A stretch of DNA of 64,000 bases, taken from NCBI RefSeq assembly GCF_021390515.1, contig NZ_JAJUXI010000002.1, forward strand, positions 496,001 to 560,000. Direction: 5' to 3'. This document shows, in pieces, positions 1 to 9,680 of the stretch. Position 1 is the stretch's first letter. The number at the start of each line of letters is the position of its first letter. The notes beneath the pieces were generated by a model. The model made no database searches and was not told the DNA's origin. It saw nothing but the letters and a program-made list of their open reading frames with translations. This DNA is from Dyadobacter sp. CY326 (lineage in GTDB: Bacteria; Bacteroidota; Bacteroidia; Cytophagales; Spirosomataceae). A program made the position numbers and the translations under genes.

Positions 1-949
1 TTCCAACAAGAAAATTGTTGGAAGAACCGCCGCCACCGCCGCCCGATCCGCCTCGGCCACCGCCTCCACCACCGCCAGTCACTCCGATCAGATCCTGGCT
101 TGAAAAGTTCTGCATATTGATGTTATTGCTCAATCCAATGACCGAAATGCGTTGATCTCCTTTAAAAAAGCTTACATTCCCGCCTGCCTGATAACGGTTA
201 TCCAGTCCATAACCAGCGAAAACCTTTCCAAATTGTCCCATCTTGCGGTCCGCTTTGGTGACAATGTTGATCGTTTTCTGACCATTGCCGTCATCGAAGC
301 CAGTGAATTGCGCCTGGTCGGAAAGTTTGTCGAAAACTTCTATTTTGTCAACAATTTCTGCCGGAAGCGACTTTAATGTCAATGCTGCATCTTCTCCAAA
401 AAACGGTTTTCCATCGACAAGAACCTTGTTAACAGTCTCACCATGAGCCGTAACCGTTCCATTAGTCACAGTTATTCCTGGCATTTTTTGAATCAAATCT
501 TCGGTGGTTGCGTCGGGATTGGTTTTGTATGCAGCCGCATTGAATTGCGTCGTGTCCCCTTTCTGTTCTATGGCCGTAACCTGGCCTACGACTTTCACTT
601 CTTTGAGATTGGCAACGGCCTCAGTAAGCTGGAATGTGCCCAAATCCTGCACATCGTCAGTCAATGTTACTGTGCGTGAAGCGTCTTTATAACTTAAATA
701 GGAAACTTTCACCTGATAAACGGCTTGCTTGATTAAGCCGCCAAAAACGAATTTACCATCTAAATCCGTCGTCACATATTCCGGCTTGGCGTCGGGTGTG
801 TTTCGTGTCACGGCCACATATGCGCCTACAACGGGTGACTTGTTCGCGCTGTCCAGCACGATGCCGGTAACCTGCGCATTCTGCGCTTGCGCAAACGCTG
901 TAACAGTCAGTAAGATTATGAGCGCAAATAGGGATGTGAGTCTGTTCAT
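1..949 (-). CDS. TonB-dependent receptor-like outer membrane protein, N-terminal part (cut by window edge)
   Basis: The reading frame is open from an ATG at 949 to the window edge, giving 316 residues. It starts with a signal peptide (MNRLTSLFALIILLTVTAFAQ), followed by a carboxypeptidase-regulatory-like beta-sandwich at about residues 25-110 (VTGIVLDSANKSPVVGAYV, then DLDGKFVFGGL). A plug-like domain follows at about 120-230, with the segments GDTTQFNAAAYKTNPDATTE and LVDGKPFFGEDA that are typical of Bacteroidota outer-membrane beta-barrel proteins of the TonB-receptor type. The barrel itself lies outside the window. A Gly-rich loop begins near residue 290. The role is probably uptake or envelope binding; the substrate cannot be told. 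An imperfect -7 box (AAACTTTG) lies upstream near 1006. Family confident, ligand unknown. Confidence 0.85.
   Translation of the reverse strand, partial: MNRLTSLFALIILLTVTAFAQAQNAQVTGIVLDSANKSPVVGAYVAVTRNTPDAKPEYVTTDLDGKFVFGGLIKQAVYQVKVSYLSYKDASRTVTLTDDVQDLGTFQLTEAVANLKEVKVVGQVTAIEQKGDTTQFNAAAYKTNPDATTEDLIQKMPGITVTNGTVTAHGETVNKVLVDGKPFFGEDAALTLKSLPAEIVDKIEVFDKLSDQAQFTGFDDGNGQKTINIVTKADRKMGQFGKVFAGYGLDNRYQAGGNVSFFKGDQRISVIGLSNNINMQNFSSQDLIGVTGGGGGGGRGGSGGGGGGSSNNFLVG
26..76 (-). repeat. Poly-glycine coding low-complexity tract
   Basis: Seventeen codons encode an almost pure glycine run broken by one Arg and one Ser, written as GGC/GGT/GGA triplets. It sits in the loop after the plug-like domain of the receptor gene. 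Such loops are common in this Bacteroidota family and are prone to length change. Confidence 0.7.
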
Positions 950-1085
950 GAGTTCTGTAAAGGTTTATTGTATTTTAGAGCATCCTTTTTGATCAAAGTT
1001 TAATTACTCTTGACAACAAACCTTTACAATCGACAGAACCGCCTTACTTCATAGATCAATCGGGAGAATGTCCCGATGGAAAATT

Positions 1086-4000
1086 TCACTTTAACCACTC
1101 CTTTAACAAGCCTTCATAGCTCGCAAGAAACTTTTTATAGGCATTTTCCAGCTGCGGGAGCGCCTCTGCAAGCGTGCTCGTGTCATCCGACTTCAAGCGC
1201 CATTCCGCGTCGCGCGCAATTTCTGCAACCTGGGCCACGCCCACTGTCCCGCCGCTCCCTTTCAATGTGTGCAGGTTGCTTTTCACAGTGGCAATGTCAC
1301 CTTTGGCAAAACCTTCCAATGCGCCTGCGACAAGTTCGTTGGATTCTGTAACGAAGTCTTCAAACACAGACCAAACCAATTCCGGGCCGCCAATGCCATT
1401 CAGCTGGTCGATAATTTCCTTGTCTAAAACAGGCAATGCAACGACTTGCGCAATTTCCCTTTGCTTCGATTCCAGCTTGCGACCCTCCACATTGCCTAAC
1501 AATTCCTTCACTTTCAGAATCAATGTTTGCGCGCGAATGGGCTTAGCAATGTAATCGTCCATGCCCTGACTCATAAACCGGTCGCGATCTTCCTTCATGG
1601 AATAAGCGGTCATGGCAACGATCGGCGGCATGGAATCCGGAAAGCGTTTTTTCAATTCCTGCGAAGTTTCAACGCCGTCCATATCAGGCATTTGAATGTC
1701 CATGAAAATGATGTCATAGCTCGCGGCCGAAACTTTCCGTTTGGCCTCAACCATTTCTATGGCCTTATAACCGCTTTCCGCAAGATCAACCACGCAGCCC
1801 GATTTTTTCAAGATTTCATTGGCCACTTTGCGGTTAACAGCATTGTCGTCCACGAGCAAAATGGTCGGATGATAATCTTTGAATACATTTTCGATCGGCG
1901 TTTCCTCCATCTGCAAAATCGTGCTGACCTGCGCAATGGACGTCTCTTTTGTCTCAAATGTAAACCAGAACGTGCTCCCCGATCCTAAGGTGGATTCAAC
2001 GCCAATTTCACCATTCATTAACTCGCAAAGCTGTTTTGAAATGGCTAGTCCAAGCCCCGTTCCACCGAAAGACTTCCGTGAAGAATTGTCTAGTTGGGTG
2101 AATGATGTAAACAAGATCTGGCGGTCCATGGCGCTGATTCCGATGCCGGAATCCTGCACTTCTACTTTGATTTTATTAAAAAGCCCATCCTTTTTCACCG
2201 AACTCAAAATGACCCGGACCTCGCCGTGATCCGTGAATTTCAATGCATTGGATGTTAGGTTTGACAAGATTTGCAGCAAGCGAGTCTGATCAGCAATAAT
2301 GAATTTCGGGATTTCAGGCGCAATGTGATAAGTAAGCGTGTTGCCCTTGCTCTTCGCCGTTTGCCCGAATAACGAAACCAGTTTCAGCAACAATTCTTCG
2401 GTTGCAATTGGCGCTTCGTGCAATTCCATCTTGCCCGCTTCTATTTTGGACAAATCCAGAATATCGTTCAGAATGTTGAGCAATGTTTCCGATGATCGCT
2501 TGATTGTCAGCACGTAATCTTTTTGCTCCACATCCAGCGGCGTCTCGCCCAGCAAATCGATCATGCCAATCACACCATTCATCGGCGTCCTGATTTCGTG
2601 ACTCATGTTGGCCAAAAAACCTTCCTTAACCTTCAATGAACGTTCTGCATGCTCTTTTGCTTTCAATAATTCCTGCTCATTGCGTTTCAATTCCGTAATG
2701 TCCCTTGCCAGCACAGCGATCTCCGTCGGCTTGCCTTTGTCGTTGGTAAACATCAGCATGTTGATCATAAACTGCCGCTCCGTGCCGTCTTTCCGGTAAA
2801 GCGAAATTTCAAAATTGCGCAGACTTTTGCTCCGACGCAACCGGATCAATGCGGAGTGAATCCGCTTTTTATCAGGGAAAAATTCAGTGATTTTATGCCC
2901 GATCACCTCACCCGGCAAATAACCAAGCCTTTTCAACACCGACTGGCTGATCATTGTGATCTCGCCAAGTCTGTTAATCCGGCAATAAATATCTTGCAGG
3001 TTTTCAAAAATTCCCCGGAAAAGCTCTTCGCTGTGCCTTAATGACAACTCCGCTTCCTTCCGCCTCGTAATGTCACGCGCTATGCCGGAAACTTCCTCAA
3101 TAACTCCGTCCGCATAATGAATGGGGTTGAGATAAAATTCCAGCCACATTTCGCCCTGGTCTTTCCGCTCAATTTTAAATTCAAAATATTGCGGCTCGCC
3201 TTTTAATGCTTGTCTGTATTTCGTTTCCAGCGTTCGGCGGTTGCTGTTGCCCACCATTCGCCAGCCAAATTTTTCAGCGCTGGACTGCAATGACGGCCTC
3301 ACGCCTAGCTGATTCTGGATCAGATCCGCATAATTTCTGTTAAATGAAGTCAGCTGCAATGACTTGTTCACAGACCAGATCAAATGCGAGCTGCTGTCGA
3401 AAATCGCATTGAGACGTGCCAGATATTTGCTCAGTTCTTCCTCACTTTGCTTTCTGGCAATGGCCATCGCGACCTGCCCGGAGATGAATTCAAGCAATTC
3501 CAGATCCCTCGCATCAAACACATGCGCGTCGTCATAAGACTTTACGCCAATAATTCCAGTCACCCGATCGCCCACGCGCAAAGGCACGCACAAAAGCAAT
3601 TTTGGCGTCACGCCGTACAAATACAAACTGTTCGTTTTTGCCAGTTCCTCAATCTTGTCTCCTGACAAAAAAAGCGGTCTATTGGACGCAATCGCGTATT
3701 CTGTTAGACCATTACCGAGTCTTCTTTTCGTGAACTTTACATTCCCCTGGAAATATTGGTCAACATAATAAGGGAAATAAATGTAGCTTTTGCTCGGATC
3801 GTAGAGCGCAATGAAGAAGTTTTTTACGTCAATGATCTTGCCCAGTTCCTCATGAATGCTTTGGTAAAAATCGTCTAAATTTTGTGTGTTAACCGTCCAG
3901 TTTGCAATGCTGTAATATAAACTCTGCGCTTTTTCAGCTCTTATTTTTTCGGTAAAATCATTTAATATGCAGCGAAAAGCGGTTGGTTTTCCATTGTCAA

Positions 4001-4718
4001 AACGGCAATTGACGCTTCCGGCTACAAAGACCTTTTTGCCTTCACGACTAAGAAAAACCGTCTCGAAATTCGGATTAGCATTACCTTGTTCTATGAGTTT
4101 TAATTGCGCCAGCGCCTGGTCCTTATGCTGCGGATGCAGAATGTCTTCCATCCGCATGGACGCAATTTCATCTAATCCATAACCCAGCACTTCACGCCAG
4201 GCTTTATTGACGAAAATGAACTTCCCGTCAATGGCAACAAGCTGGATCAGGTCACTCGTGTTGTCCACCAGATCCTGCAACTGCGAGTTCGACTTCGCAA
4301 TCGCCGATTCCATCCGGCGGCGGCGCGTAATGTCGTCGCCTACCAGCGTCACGCACTCCACCTCGTTATGCTCGCTGTGCATCAGCACGCTGTTGATCGA
4401 AAAGGTCCTTAATGTTCCTTTTTGAGCCAAAAAAGGCACTTCTCTTTGCTCCAATTTCCTTTTTCCCTGAATTCCCTCTTCCAGCATTTGCCGGATTTCG
4501 TATTCCTCCTCCTTCGGGATAAGCTTATCGAAAATGCTATGCCCCACCAGATCAGACTCTTGCCAGCCCGTTTTCATCAGCGCATGCGCACTGACATTCC
4601 GGATCACAAAGTCGTGTGAAAAGGTTATTCCAATCAGATTTAGATGCTGAAGTGTAGCGTGTATAGTCTGCCAATCAGTCTGTGACAAGATCATTTCCAT
4701 AGTATCGGGCAATCGCAC
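1086..4718 (-). CDS. Hybrid histidine kinase: PAS-PAS-GAF-PAS-PAS-HisKA-HATPase-REC-Hpt
   Basis: This 1210-residue cytosolic signalling protein has no membrane segment. In order: PAS domains at about 20-130 and 145-260, a GAF domain near 275-425, two more PAS domains near 435-560 and 565-685, a HisKA box with the phospho-acceptor His near 706 (NMSHEIRTPMNG), and a HATPase domain with N, G1 and G2 boxes (NLTSNALKFT, DSGIGI, GTGLGLAIS). A receiver follows with its Asp near 1006 (FMDIQMPDMDG), then a C-terminal Hpt domain with His near 1150 (HTLKGSGG). All phosphorelay residues are present, so His-Asp-His transfer inside one chain is expected, with output through a separate receiver. The start used is GTG at 4718, which has a GGAAGG purine stretch about 10 nt upstream. 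An ATG at 4700 is possible. It is divergent from rsmA. The signal is unknown. Confidence 0.93.
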   Translation of the reverse strand: MRLPDTMEMILSQTDWQTIHATLQHLNLIGITFSHDFVIRNVSAHALMKTGWQESDLVGHSIFDKLIPKEEEYEIRQMLEEGIQGKRKLEQREVPFLAQKGTLRTFSINSVLMHSEHNEVECVTLVGDDITRRRRMESAIAKSNSQLQDLVDNTSDLIQLVAIDGKFIFVNKAWREVLGYGLDEIASMRMEDILHPQHKDQALAQLKLIEQGNANPNFETVFLSREGKKVFVAGSVNCRFDNGKPTAFRCILNDFTEKIRAEKAQSLYYSIANWTVNTQNLDDFYQSIHEELGKIIDVKNFFIALYDPSKSYIYFPYYVDQYFQGNVKFTKRRLGNGLTEYAIASNRPLFLSGDKIEELAKTNSLYLYGVTPKLLLCVPLRVGDRVTGIIGVKSYDDAHVFDARDLELLEFISGQVAMAIARKQSEEELSKYLARLNAIFDSSSHLIWSVNKSLQLTSFNRNYADLIQNQLGVRPSLQSSAEKFGWRMVGNSNRRTLETKYRQALKGEPQYFEFKIERKDQGEMWLEFYLNPIHYADGVIEEVSGIARDITRRKEAELSLRHSEELFRGIFENLQDIYCRINRLGEITMISQSVLKRLGYLPGEVIGHKITEFFPDKKRIHSALIRLRRSKSLRNFEISLYRKDGTERQFMINMLMFTNDKGKPTEIAVLARDITELKRNEQELLKAKEHAERSLKVKEGFLANMSHEIRTPMNGVIGMIDLLGETPLDVEQKDYVLTIKRSSETLLNILNDILDLSKIEAGKMELHEAPIATEELLLKLVSLFGQTAKSKGNTLTYHIAPEIPKFIIADQTRLLQILSNLTSNALKFTDHGEVRVILSSVKKDGLFNKIKVEVQDSGIGISAMDRQILFTSFTQLDNSSRKSFGGTGLGLAISKQLCELMNGEIGVESTLGSGSTFWFTFETKETSIAQVSTILQMEETPIENVFKDYHPTILLVDDNAVNRKVANEILKKSGCVVDLAESGYKAIEMVEAKRKVSAASYDIIFMDIQMPDMDGVETSQELKKRFPDSMPPIVAMTAYSMKEDRDRFMSQGMDDYIAKPIRAQTLILKVKELLGNVEGRKLESKQREIAQVVALPVLDKEIIDQLNGIGGPELVWSVFEDFVTESNELVAGALEGFAKGDIATVKSNLHTLKGSGGTVGVAQVAEIARDAEWRLKSDDTSTLAEALPQLENAYKKFLASYEGLLKEWLK

Positions 4719-4768
4719 TTTTAAGTTTCCTTCCTATTCTTTATTCGATAAATCTACGAATTAAGCAG

Positions 4769-4776
4769 TAATTTTG
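4769..4776 (+). promoter_or_regulatory. Bacteroidota-type -7 box (TAATTTTG) before rsmA
   Basis: The octamer matches TAnnTTTG exactly and ends only 4 nt before the GTG start of rsmA, so a transcript from it would be nearly leaderless. No clear TTG -33 element is seen at the usual spacing, so the call is tentative. Confidence 0.4.
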
Positions 4777-4780
4777 GTTC

Positions 4781-5587
4781 GTGAAAACAAATTATAAAAA
4801 GCGCGACGATTCCAAAGTAAGAGCCAAAAAACATCTTGGCCAGCACTTCCTGAAAGACCTCAACATTGCACGACAGATCGTCGACGGAATGTCCGGACAC
4901 AAGGGTTATGACAAGGTTTTGGAAATTGGTCCGGGGATGGGCGTGCTAACGCAGTTTCTTATACAAAAAACGGAATTCACAACGCATGTGATCGAAATCG
5001 ACACCGAATCGGTCGCTTATTTGAAAAAACATTACGAAGCATTAACGCCTCGCATCATTGAAGGCGATTTCCTGAAATTCAATCCGGCGGATTACTTTTC
5101 GGAGCCTTTCGCGATCATTGGAAATTTCCCTTACAACATTTCTTCACAGATATTTTTCAGGGCGCTGCAAATCCGCGATCAAATTCCGGAGATCGTTTGC
5201 ATGCTGCAAAAAGAAGTGGCTCTGCGCATTGCCTCACCTCCTGGAAACAAGGATTATGGCATATTAAGCGTTCTCTTGCAGGCTTTCTACGACATTGATT
5301 ATTTGGTTTCGGTCCCTCCGGGCGCATTTGATCCGCCTCCAAAAGTGCAATCCGGTGTGATCAGATTGCGCAGAAATGCGGTTGCAGCATTGGATTGCGA
5401 TGAGAAATTGTTTTTTCGGGTTGTAAAAACTGCTTTTAATCAAAGACGGAAAACACTTCGTAATGCGTTAAAACCCGTCGGCGAATTTCCGGAGCATCCC
5501 TTGCTGACCAAGCGAGCCGAACAACTAAGTGTTGCAGAGTTCGTTACGCTTACGAAACTTGCCCAGGAGTTGCAGCCGCAGATCTAA
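4781..5587 (+). CDS. rsmA: 16S rRNA (adenine(1518)-N(6)/adenine(1519)-N(6))-dimethyltransferase RsmA
   Basis: 268 residues, normal for KsgA/RsmA. It dimethylates two adjacent adenines in helix 45 of 16S rRNA using S-adenosylmethionine during 30S maturation. The N-terminal signature [11 protein letters not shown] is present. The SAM-binding motif I is [11 protein letters not shown] near residue 49, an acidic motif II (VIEIDTESV) follows, and motif IV is [12 protein letters not shown] (NLPY family signature; Phe is common in this phylum). The C-terminal helical domain includes [17 protein letters not shown] at 4781 is the only upstream start that keeps the basic N-terminus. It is followed 68 nt later by mgtE on the same strand. 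Confidence 0.97.
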   Translation: MKTNYKKRDDSKVRAKKHLGQHFLKDLNIARQIVDGMSGHKGYDKVLEIGPGMGVLTQFLIQKTEFTTHVIEIDTESVAYLKKHYEALTPRIIEGDFLKFNPADYFSEPFAIIGNFPYNISSQIFFRALQIRDQIPEIVCMLQKEVALRIASPPGNKDYGILSVLLQAFYDIDYLVSVPPGAFDPPPKVQSGVIRLRRNAVAALDCDEKLFFRVVKTAFNQRRKTLRNALKPVGEFPEHPLLTKRAEQLSVAEFVTLTKLAQELQPQI

Positions 5588-5655
5588 AATACATTGCATT
5601 TAGTAAAAAAGTCTTGCTCAGGACCGTTCCCATAATTGTTAAAAGCCAGTAAAAA

Positions 5656-7008
5656 ATGACGTTTGAATTAACGAAGGAATATGTAGAGCACATTCAGGAA
5701 CTGGTTGAGAAAGAGGATTCTGCGGCCATCAGGACTGAAACAGAAAGCCTTTTTCCAGCGGATATAACCGGCTTAATGTCTGAGCTGGAAACCGAAAGTG
5801 CGAAATTCCTGATTACGCAGCTTGATGTGGAGCGTGGCGCCGAGATTTTGGCGGATATGGATCCCAATGAGCGCCGCGAGTTCCTGAAAGTTTTCACGTC
5901 GGAAGAAATTTCACATTTTGTCAATCTTTTTGATTCTGATGATGCGGTGGATTTGCTGAACGAACAGCCTATTCGGGTTCGGGAAGAAGTCATTGCCTTG
6001 CTTGAAGATCGCGAGCAGGCGCGGTTCATTTTGGATTTGCTGCATTATGATGAAGACGTTGCGGGTGGGTTAATGCAAAAAGAGTTGGTTAAAGCCAATG
6101 TTAACTGGACTGTAAATGAATGCATTGAAGAGCTTCGCAAACAGGCAGAAGATGTTGGAAAAGTGTATGCCGTTTATGTTGTCGATGATTTTGGGAAATT
6201 GTTTGGCATTCTTTCGCTGAAAAAAATCGTCCTCGCGCATAAAAATACGCTTATTGAAAGCTTGTATGATAAAGATGTCATTTTCGTAGAAACCTATCGT
6301 CCCGCGGAAGAAGTCGCAGAGCTAATGCAGCGCTATGACCTTGACGCACTGCCTGTTGTGAATGTTCAGGGCAAACTTTTAGGTCGGATCACGATTGATG
6401 ACGTCATTGATGTGATCACCGAGCAAGCCAGTTCCGACACGTTGGCAATGGCGGGGATCACGGGTGATGTGGAGGAGGATGACACCATCTGGCAGCAGAC
6501 AAAAGCGCGTCTTCCCTGGCTTTTGGTTGGGATGATGGGTGGAATTCTTGCCGCCAAATTCATCAGTTTTTTCGAAGGCGATTTGAAAATAATCCCCGCT
6601 ATGGCTGCATTTATCCCAATCATCGGCTCCACAGGCGGCAATGTCGGCATTCAGACTTCATCTATAATCCTGCAAAGTCTGGCTGACAAGACGGGTTTGG
6701 ACGCGACAGTCGGTCAGCGATTGGTCAGGATGTTTGCCGTCGCCTTTATCAATGGACTCATTATAAGCTGCATTGTTTTTGGATTTAACTTACTGATTGG
6801 CAATGATGTCTCGCTGGCACTGGTTGTTTCCACAGCTTTAATGTCAGTCGTTTTTCTGGCCTCATTCATGGGAACCGTCACGCCTATTTTATTGGATAAA
6901 ATCGGCATCAATCCCGCCGTCGCATCCGGACCATTTATCACAACTGCAAATGATCTAATCGGCTACGGCGTCTATTTCGGCCTAGCGCATTTGTTATTGA
7001 ATTTGTAA
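5656..7008 (+). CDS. mgtE: Magnesium transporter MgtE
   Basis: 450 residues, standard size for this inner-membrane Mg2+ channel. The N-terminal superhelical domain (about 1-125) carries acidic residues (ILADMDPNERREF, NLFDSDDAVDLL). Two CBS domains follow at about 135-255 (KVYAVYVVDDFGKLFGILSL; LDALPVVNVQGKLLGRITID). The C-terminal half has five hydrophobic helices and the conserved pore segment PIIGSTGGNVGIQTSSI near residue 320. In known members the cytosolic domains close the pore when Mg2+ is plentiful. It lies between rsmA and dtd and may be transcribed with rsmA. Confidence 0.97.
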   Translation: MTFELTKEYVEHIQELVEKEDSAAIRTETESLFPADITGLMSELETESAKFLITQLDVERGAEILADMDPNERREFLKVFTSEEISHFVNLFDSDDAVDLLNEQPIRVREEVIALLEDREQARFILDLLHYDEDVAGGLMQKELVKANVNWTVNECIEELRKQAEDVGKVYAVYVVDDFGKLFGILSLKKIVLAHKNTLIESLYDKDVIFVETYRPAEEVAELMQRYDLDALPVVNVQGKLLGRITIDDVIDVITEQASSDTLAMAGITGDVEEDDTIWQQTKARLPWLLVGMMGGILAAKFISFFEGDLKIIPAMAAFIPIIGSTGGNVGIQTSSIILQSLADKTGLDATVGQRLVRMFAVAFINGLIISCIVFGFNLLIGNDVSLALVVSTALMSVVFLASFMGTVTPILLDKIGINPAVASGPFITTANDLIGYGVYFGLAHLLLNL

Positions 7009-7108
7009 AAATTTGGCGATTGATAGTTTAGCTGGCGAGTGGGAATTTTGACGCAGATCCGTTTTATGAAGCTTTTTACAGCAGGCTTTTAATTATAATC
7101 AAGTTACA

Positions 7109-7561
7109 ATGATCGCAGTAATTCAGCGTGTTTCTCATGCGTCTGTCACGATTGAAGGGAAGGTTGAGGGTCAGATCGGGAAGGGATTTTTGGTATTGCT
7201 TGGCATTACCCATCTTGATAGTCAGGAAGATATTGAGTGGCTTGGGAAAAAGATTGTTGGTCTTCGCGTGTTTGGAGACGAAGACGATAAAATGAATCTT
7301 GACCTTAAATCAGTCAATGGCGACATTTTACTAATTAGCCAATTTACCCTGCATGCGAGCACAAAAAAGGGCAACAGGCCATCATTCATTGAGGCAGCCC
7401 GACCAGAAGTTGCGACTCCGCTTTACGAAAAAATGATCACATTCCTGGAAGCCGAACTCACCAAACCGATCCAACGAGGCATCTTCGGCGCCGACATGAA
7501 AGTCGCCCTCCTAAACGACGGCCCCGTAACAATCATCATAGACTCCAAAAACCGGATATAA
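7109..7561 (+). CDS. dtd: D-aminoacyl-tRNA deacylase
   Basis: 150 residues, full length. Dtd hydrolyses D-amino acids (and glycine mischarged on tRNA-Ala) from tRNA, keeping D-residues out of translation. The N-terminus MIAVIQRVSHASVTIEG is characteristic. The SQFTLHA motif near residue 77 and the C-terminal NDGPVTIIIDS near residue 137, which carries the Gly-cis-Pro element of the chiral proofreading pocket, are both intact. It sits 100 nt after mgtE and ahead of the MazG-like gene. Confidence 0.97.
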   Translation: MIAVIQRVSHASVTIEGKVEGQIGKGFLVLLGITHLDSQEDIEWLGKKIVGLRVFGDEDDKMNLDLKSVNGDILLISQFTLHASTKKGNRPSFIEAARPEVATPLYEKMITFLEAELTKPIQRGIFGADMKVALLNDGPVTIIIDSKNRI

Positions 7562-7611
7562 ATATACGGTCAGAACTTATTCTTAACCAGCATTTTTGAT
7601 TACAGCATTAT

Positions 7612-7643
7612 CATTCACTCATTCACTCATTCAATCATTCAAA
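7612..7643 (+). repeat. Four tandem 8-bp units in the leader of the MazG-like gene
   Basis: The units are CATTCACT, CATTCACT, CATTCAAT and CATTCAAA, head to tail, ending 9 nt before the ATG at 7653. The first two are identical; the others differ by one and two bases. This looks like a short tandem repeat in the 5' leader. Confidence 0.75.
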
Positions 7644-7652
7644 ATAAAAGAA

Positions 7653-7979
7653 ATGACCCTCCAAGAAGCACAATCCCAAGTCGACGACTGGATCAAAACA
7701 TACGGCGTTCGCTATTTCTCGGAACTGACCAATATGACGATTTTAACGGAAGAAGTTGGCGAACTTGCCCGGATCATGGCCAGAACATATGGCGATCAAT
7801 CCTTCAAAAAATCTGATCTTGGCAAGGATTTGGGCGATGAGATGGCTGATGTGCTCTGGGTGTTAATCTGCCTTGCAAACCAAACCGGCATTAACCTCAC
7901 AGAAGCTTTTGAAAAAAATATGGCTAAGAAAACGGAGCGGGATAAAGACCGGCATAAGGATAACGAAAAGTTAAGCTAG
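7653..7979 (+). CDS. MazG-like nucleotide pyrophosphohydrolase
   Basis: 108 residues from ATG 7653. The frame is open further upstream, but those codons translate the tandem repeat (SFTHSLIQSF) and are not family-like. The all-alpha NTP pyrophosphatase signature is complete: LTEEVGELARIM near residue 30 followed by GDEMADVLWVL near 66, giving the EExxE...DExxD metal site. Members hydrolyse (d)NTPs to NMP and pyrophosphate for pool sanitising. It converges on sucB, with a shared terminator between them. Substrate not readable from sequence. Confidence 0.92.
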   Translation: MTLQEAQSQVDDWIKTYGVRYFSELTNMTILTEEVGELARIMARTYGDQSFKKSDLGKDLGDEMADVLWVLICLANQTGINLTEAFEKNMAKKTERDKDRHKDNEKLS

Positions 7980-7987
7980 TCCATAAA

Positions 7988-8025
7988 CAAAGAGAGCCCG
8001 GATAAACCAGGCTCTCTTTTTATTT
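7988..8025. terminator. Bidirectional intrinsic terminator
   Basis: A 10-bp stem (AAAGAGAGCC / GGCTCTCTTT) with an 11-nt loop is followed by a T run on the plus strand and by TTTGTTTATGG on the minus strand. It lies between the convergent MazG-like gene and sucB and probably serves both. Confidence 0.85.
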
Positions 8026-8039
8026 TTATCAAGTGCGAA

Positions 8040-9632
8040 TTACATGTCAAGCAGCAATCGCATTGGATCTTCCAAAAGCTGCTTCACGCGAACGAGGAAG
8101 CTCACTGAATCTTTGCCATCAATTGTGCGGTGGTCATAAGATAGCGCCACATACATAATTGGGCGGATAACAATTTGTCCGTCAACCACAACTGCACGTT
8201 CTACAATGTTGTGCATGCCTAAAATTGCAGATTGCGGCGCATTGATGATCGGTGTCGAAAGCATGGAACCGAATGTCCCACCATTGGTGATTGTGAACGT
8301 TCCACCTGACATTTCATCTAGTCCAAGTTTTCCATCACGTGCACGCACGGCTAATCTAACAATTTCCTTTTCCACGGCTGCAAACGACAATGTTTCAGCA
8401 TTGCGGATGACAGGAACAACCAATCCGCGCGGCGTAGAAACGGCCACTGAAATGTCGGCATAGTCGTTGTAAATCAGCTCGTCGCCGTCCATATAAGCAT
8501 TGATAACCGGGAAGTCTTTCAATGCAACGGTTACAGCTTTCACAAAGAATGACATAAAGCCTAAACCAACTTCATGCTTTTCTTTGAATTTATCTTTGAA
8601 TTTCGAACGCACATCCATCACTGGCTTCATATCCACTTCATTGAAAGTGGTAAGCATTGCGGTTTCGTTTTTCACAGCAACCAAACGGCGTGCGATGGTT
8701 TTACGAAGTGACGACATTTTCTCACGACGCTGACCTCTTGCTCCTGCCGGTGCAGCCTGTGCAGCTGGTTTCGCTTCCGCAGATTGAGGTGCGGCTGGCG
8801 CAGCAGCTGGTTTGCTTCCGGCTTTCAGCGCATCATCCTTCATTATTTTGCCACCTGAACCAGATCCGTTAACATCTTTTGGATCAATTCCTTTTTCGGC
8901 CAAAATCTTAGCAGCGACTGGCGAGGCGTGTTTTTCACTATATGCTTTATCCGCTCCTGCTGTTTCAGTGGCTTGCGGCGCCTGCGGTGCAGTAGCGGCT
9001 AAATTCGCTTGTGCACCAGCTCCTGCCTCAATAGTGCAGATCAATGCGCCGATCGACAATGTTTCACCTTCCTTTCCAACAATTCTCAATGTCCCTGCTG
9101 CCTCTGCCGGCAATTCGAATGTTGCTTTGTCGGATTCCAGTTCGCAAAGGATCTCGTCCACTTCCACATGGTCACCATCTTTTTTGCTCCAAGAAGCAAT
9201 GGTAACTTCTGTAATGGACTCTCCCACCGCAGGAACTTTCATTTCATATGCTTTGCCGGGGGCACTTGCAGCAGGTGCAACGGCAGCAGCCGGCTCGCCA
9301 GCTTTGTCTTCTATTTTTTCAGGAGCAGCTTGTGCCGGAATTGGCGCTGCGGCCGTTTCCTGCTTCGGTGCAGCCTCCTTCGGCGCTCCATTCGATGCGC
9401 CGTCAATCGTCGCAATCAGGTCGCCGATGTTTAACGTGTCGCCTTCCTGTGCTTTGATATGCAAAACACCTTCTGCTTCCGCAGTCAACTCAAAAGTCGC
9501 TTTATCAGAATCCAGCCCACAAATGACCTCATCCATCTTCACAAAATCGCCATCATTTTTGAACCAATTCCCAATTGTAACCTCTGTAATGGACTCGCCA
9601 ACGGGCGGTACTTTTATTTCAATTTCAGCCAT
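8040..9632 (-). CDS. sucB: Dihydrolipoyllysine succinyltransferase, E2 of 2-oxoglutarate dehydrogenase
   Basis: 530 residues. E2 transfers the succinyl group from lipoate to CoA in the TCA cycle. Two N-terminal lipoyl domains each carry the lipoylated Lys in SDKATFEL (about residues 43 and 168), separated by Ala/Pro-rich linkers. An E1/E3-binding domain follows at about 233-270 ([18 protein letters not shown]), then the catalytic acyltransferase domain with the active-site segment [12 protein letters not shown] near residue 500 (HxxxDG). Two lipoyl domains rather than one is a departure from the E. coli form. It is 48 nt downstream of sucA on the same strand and ends at a terminator. Confidence 0.97.
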   Translation of the reverse strand: MAEIEIKVPPVGESITEVTIGNWFKNDGDFVKMDEVICGLDSDKATFELTAEAEGVLHIKAQEGDTLNIGDLIATIDGASNGAPKEAAPKQETAAAPIPAQAAPEKIEDKAGEPAAAVAPAASAPGKAYEMKVPAVGESITEVTIASWSKKDGDHVEVDEILCELESDKATFELPAEAAGTLRIVGKEGETLSIGALICTIEAGAGAQANLAATAPQAPQATETAGADKAYSEKHASPVAAKILAEKGIDPKDVNGSGSGGKIMKDDALKAGSKPAAAPAAPQSAEAKPAAQAAPAGARGQRREKMSSLRKTIARRLVAVKNETAMLTTFNEVDMKPVMDVRSKFKDKFKEKHEVGLGFMSFFVKAVTVALKDFPVINAYMDGDELIYNDYADISVAVSTPRGLVVPVIRNAETLSFAAVEKEIVRLAVRARDGKLGLDEMSGGTFTITNGGTFGSMLSTPIINAPQSAILGMHNIVERAVVVDGQIVIRPIMYVALSYDHRTIDGKDSVSFLVRVKQLLEDPMRLLLDM

Positions 9633-9680
9633 TTTATGTGCAATCTTGTTATCGAACTAAGTGTCTAATTTATAGGAATA

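Noticed and set aside
8812..9660. A 282-codon open frame on the plus strand opposite sucB.
   Set aside because: It lies antisense to the Ala/Pro-rich and lipoyl coding of sucB; its Ser/Ala-rich composition is the mirror of those codons and it has no domain.
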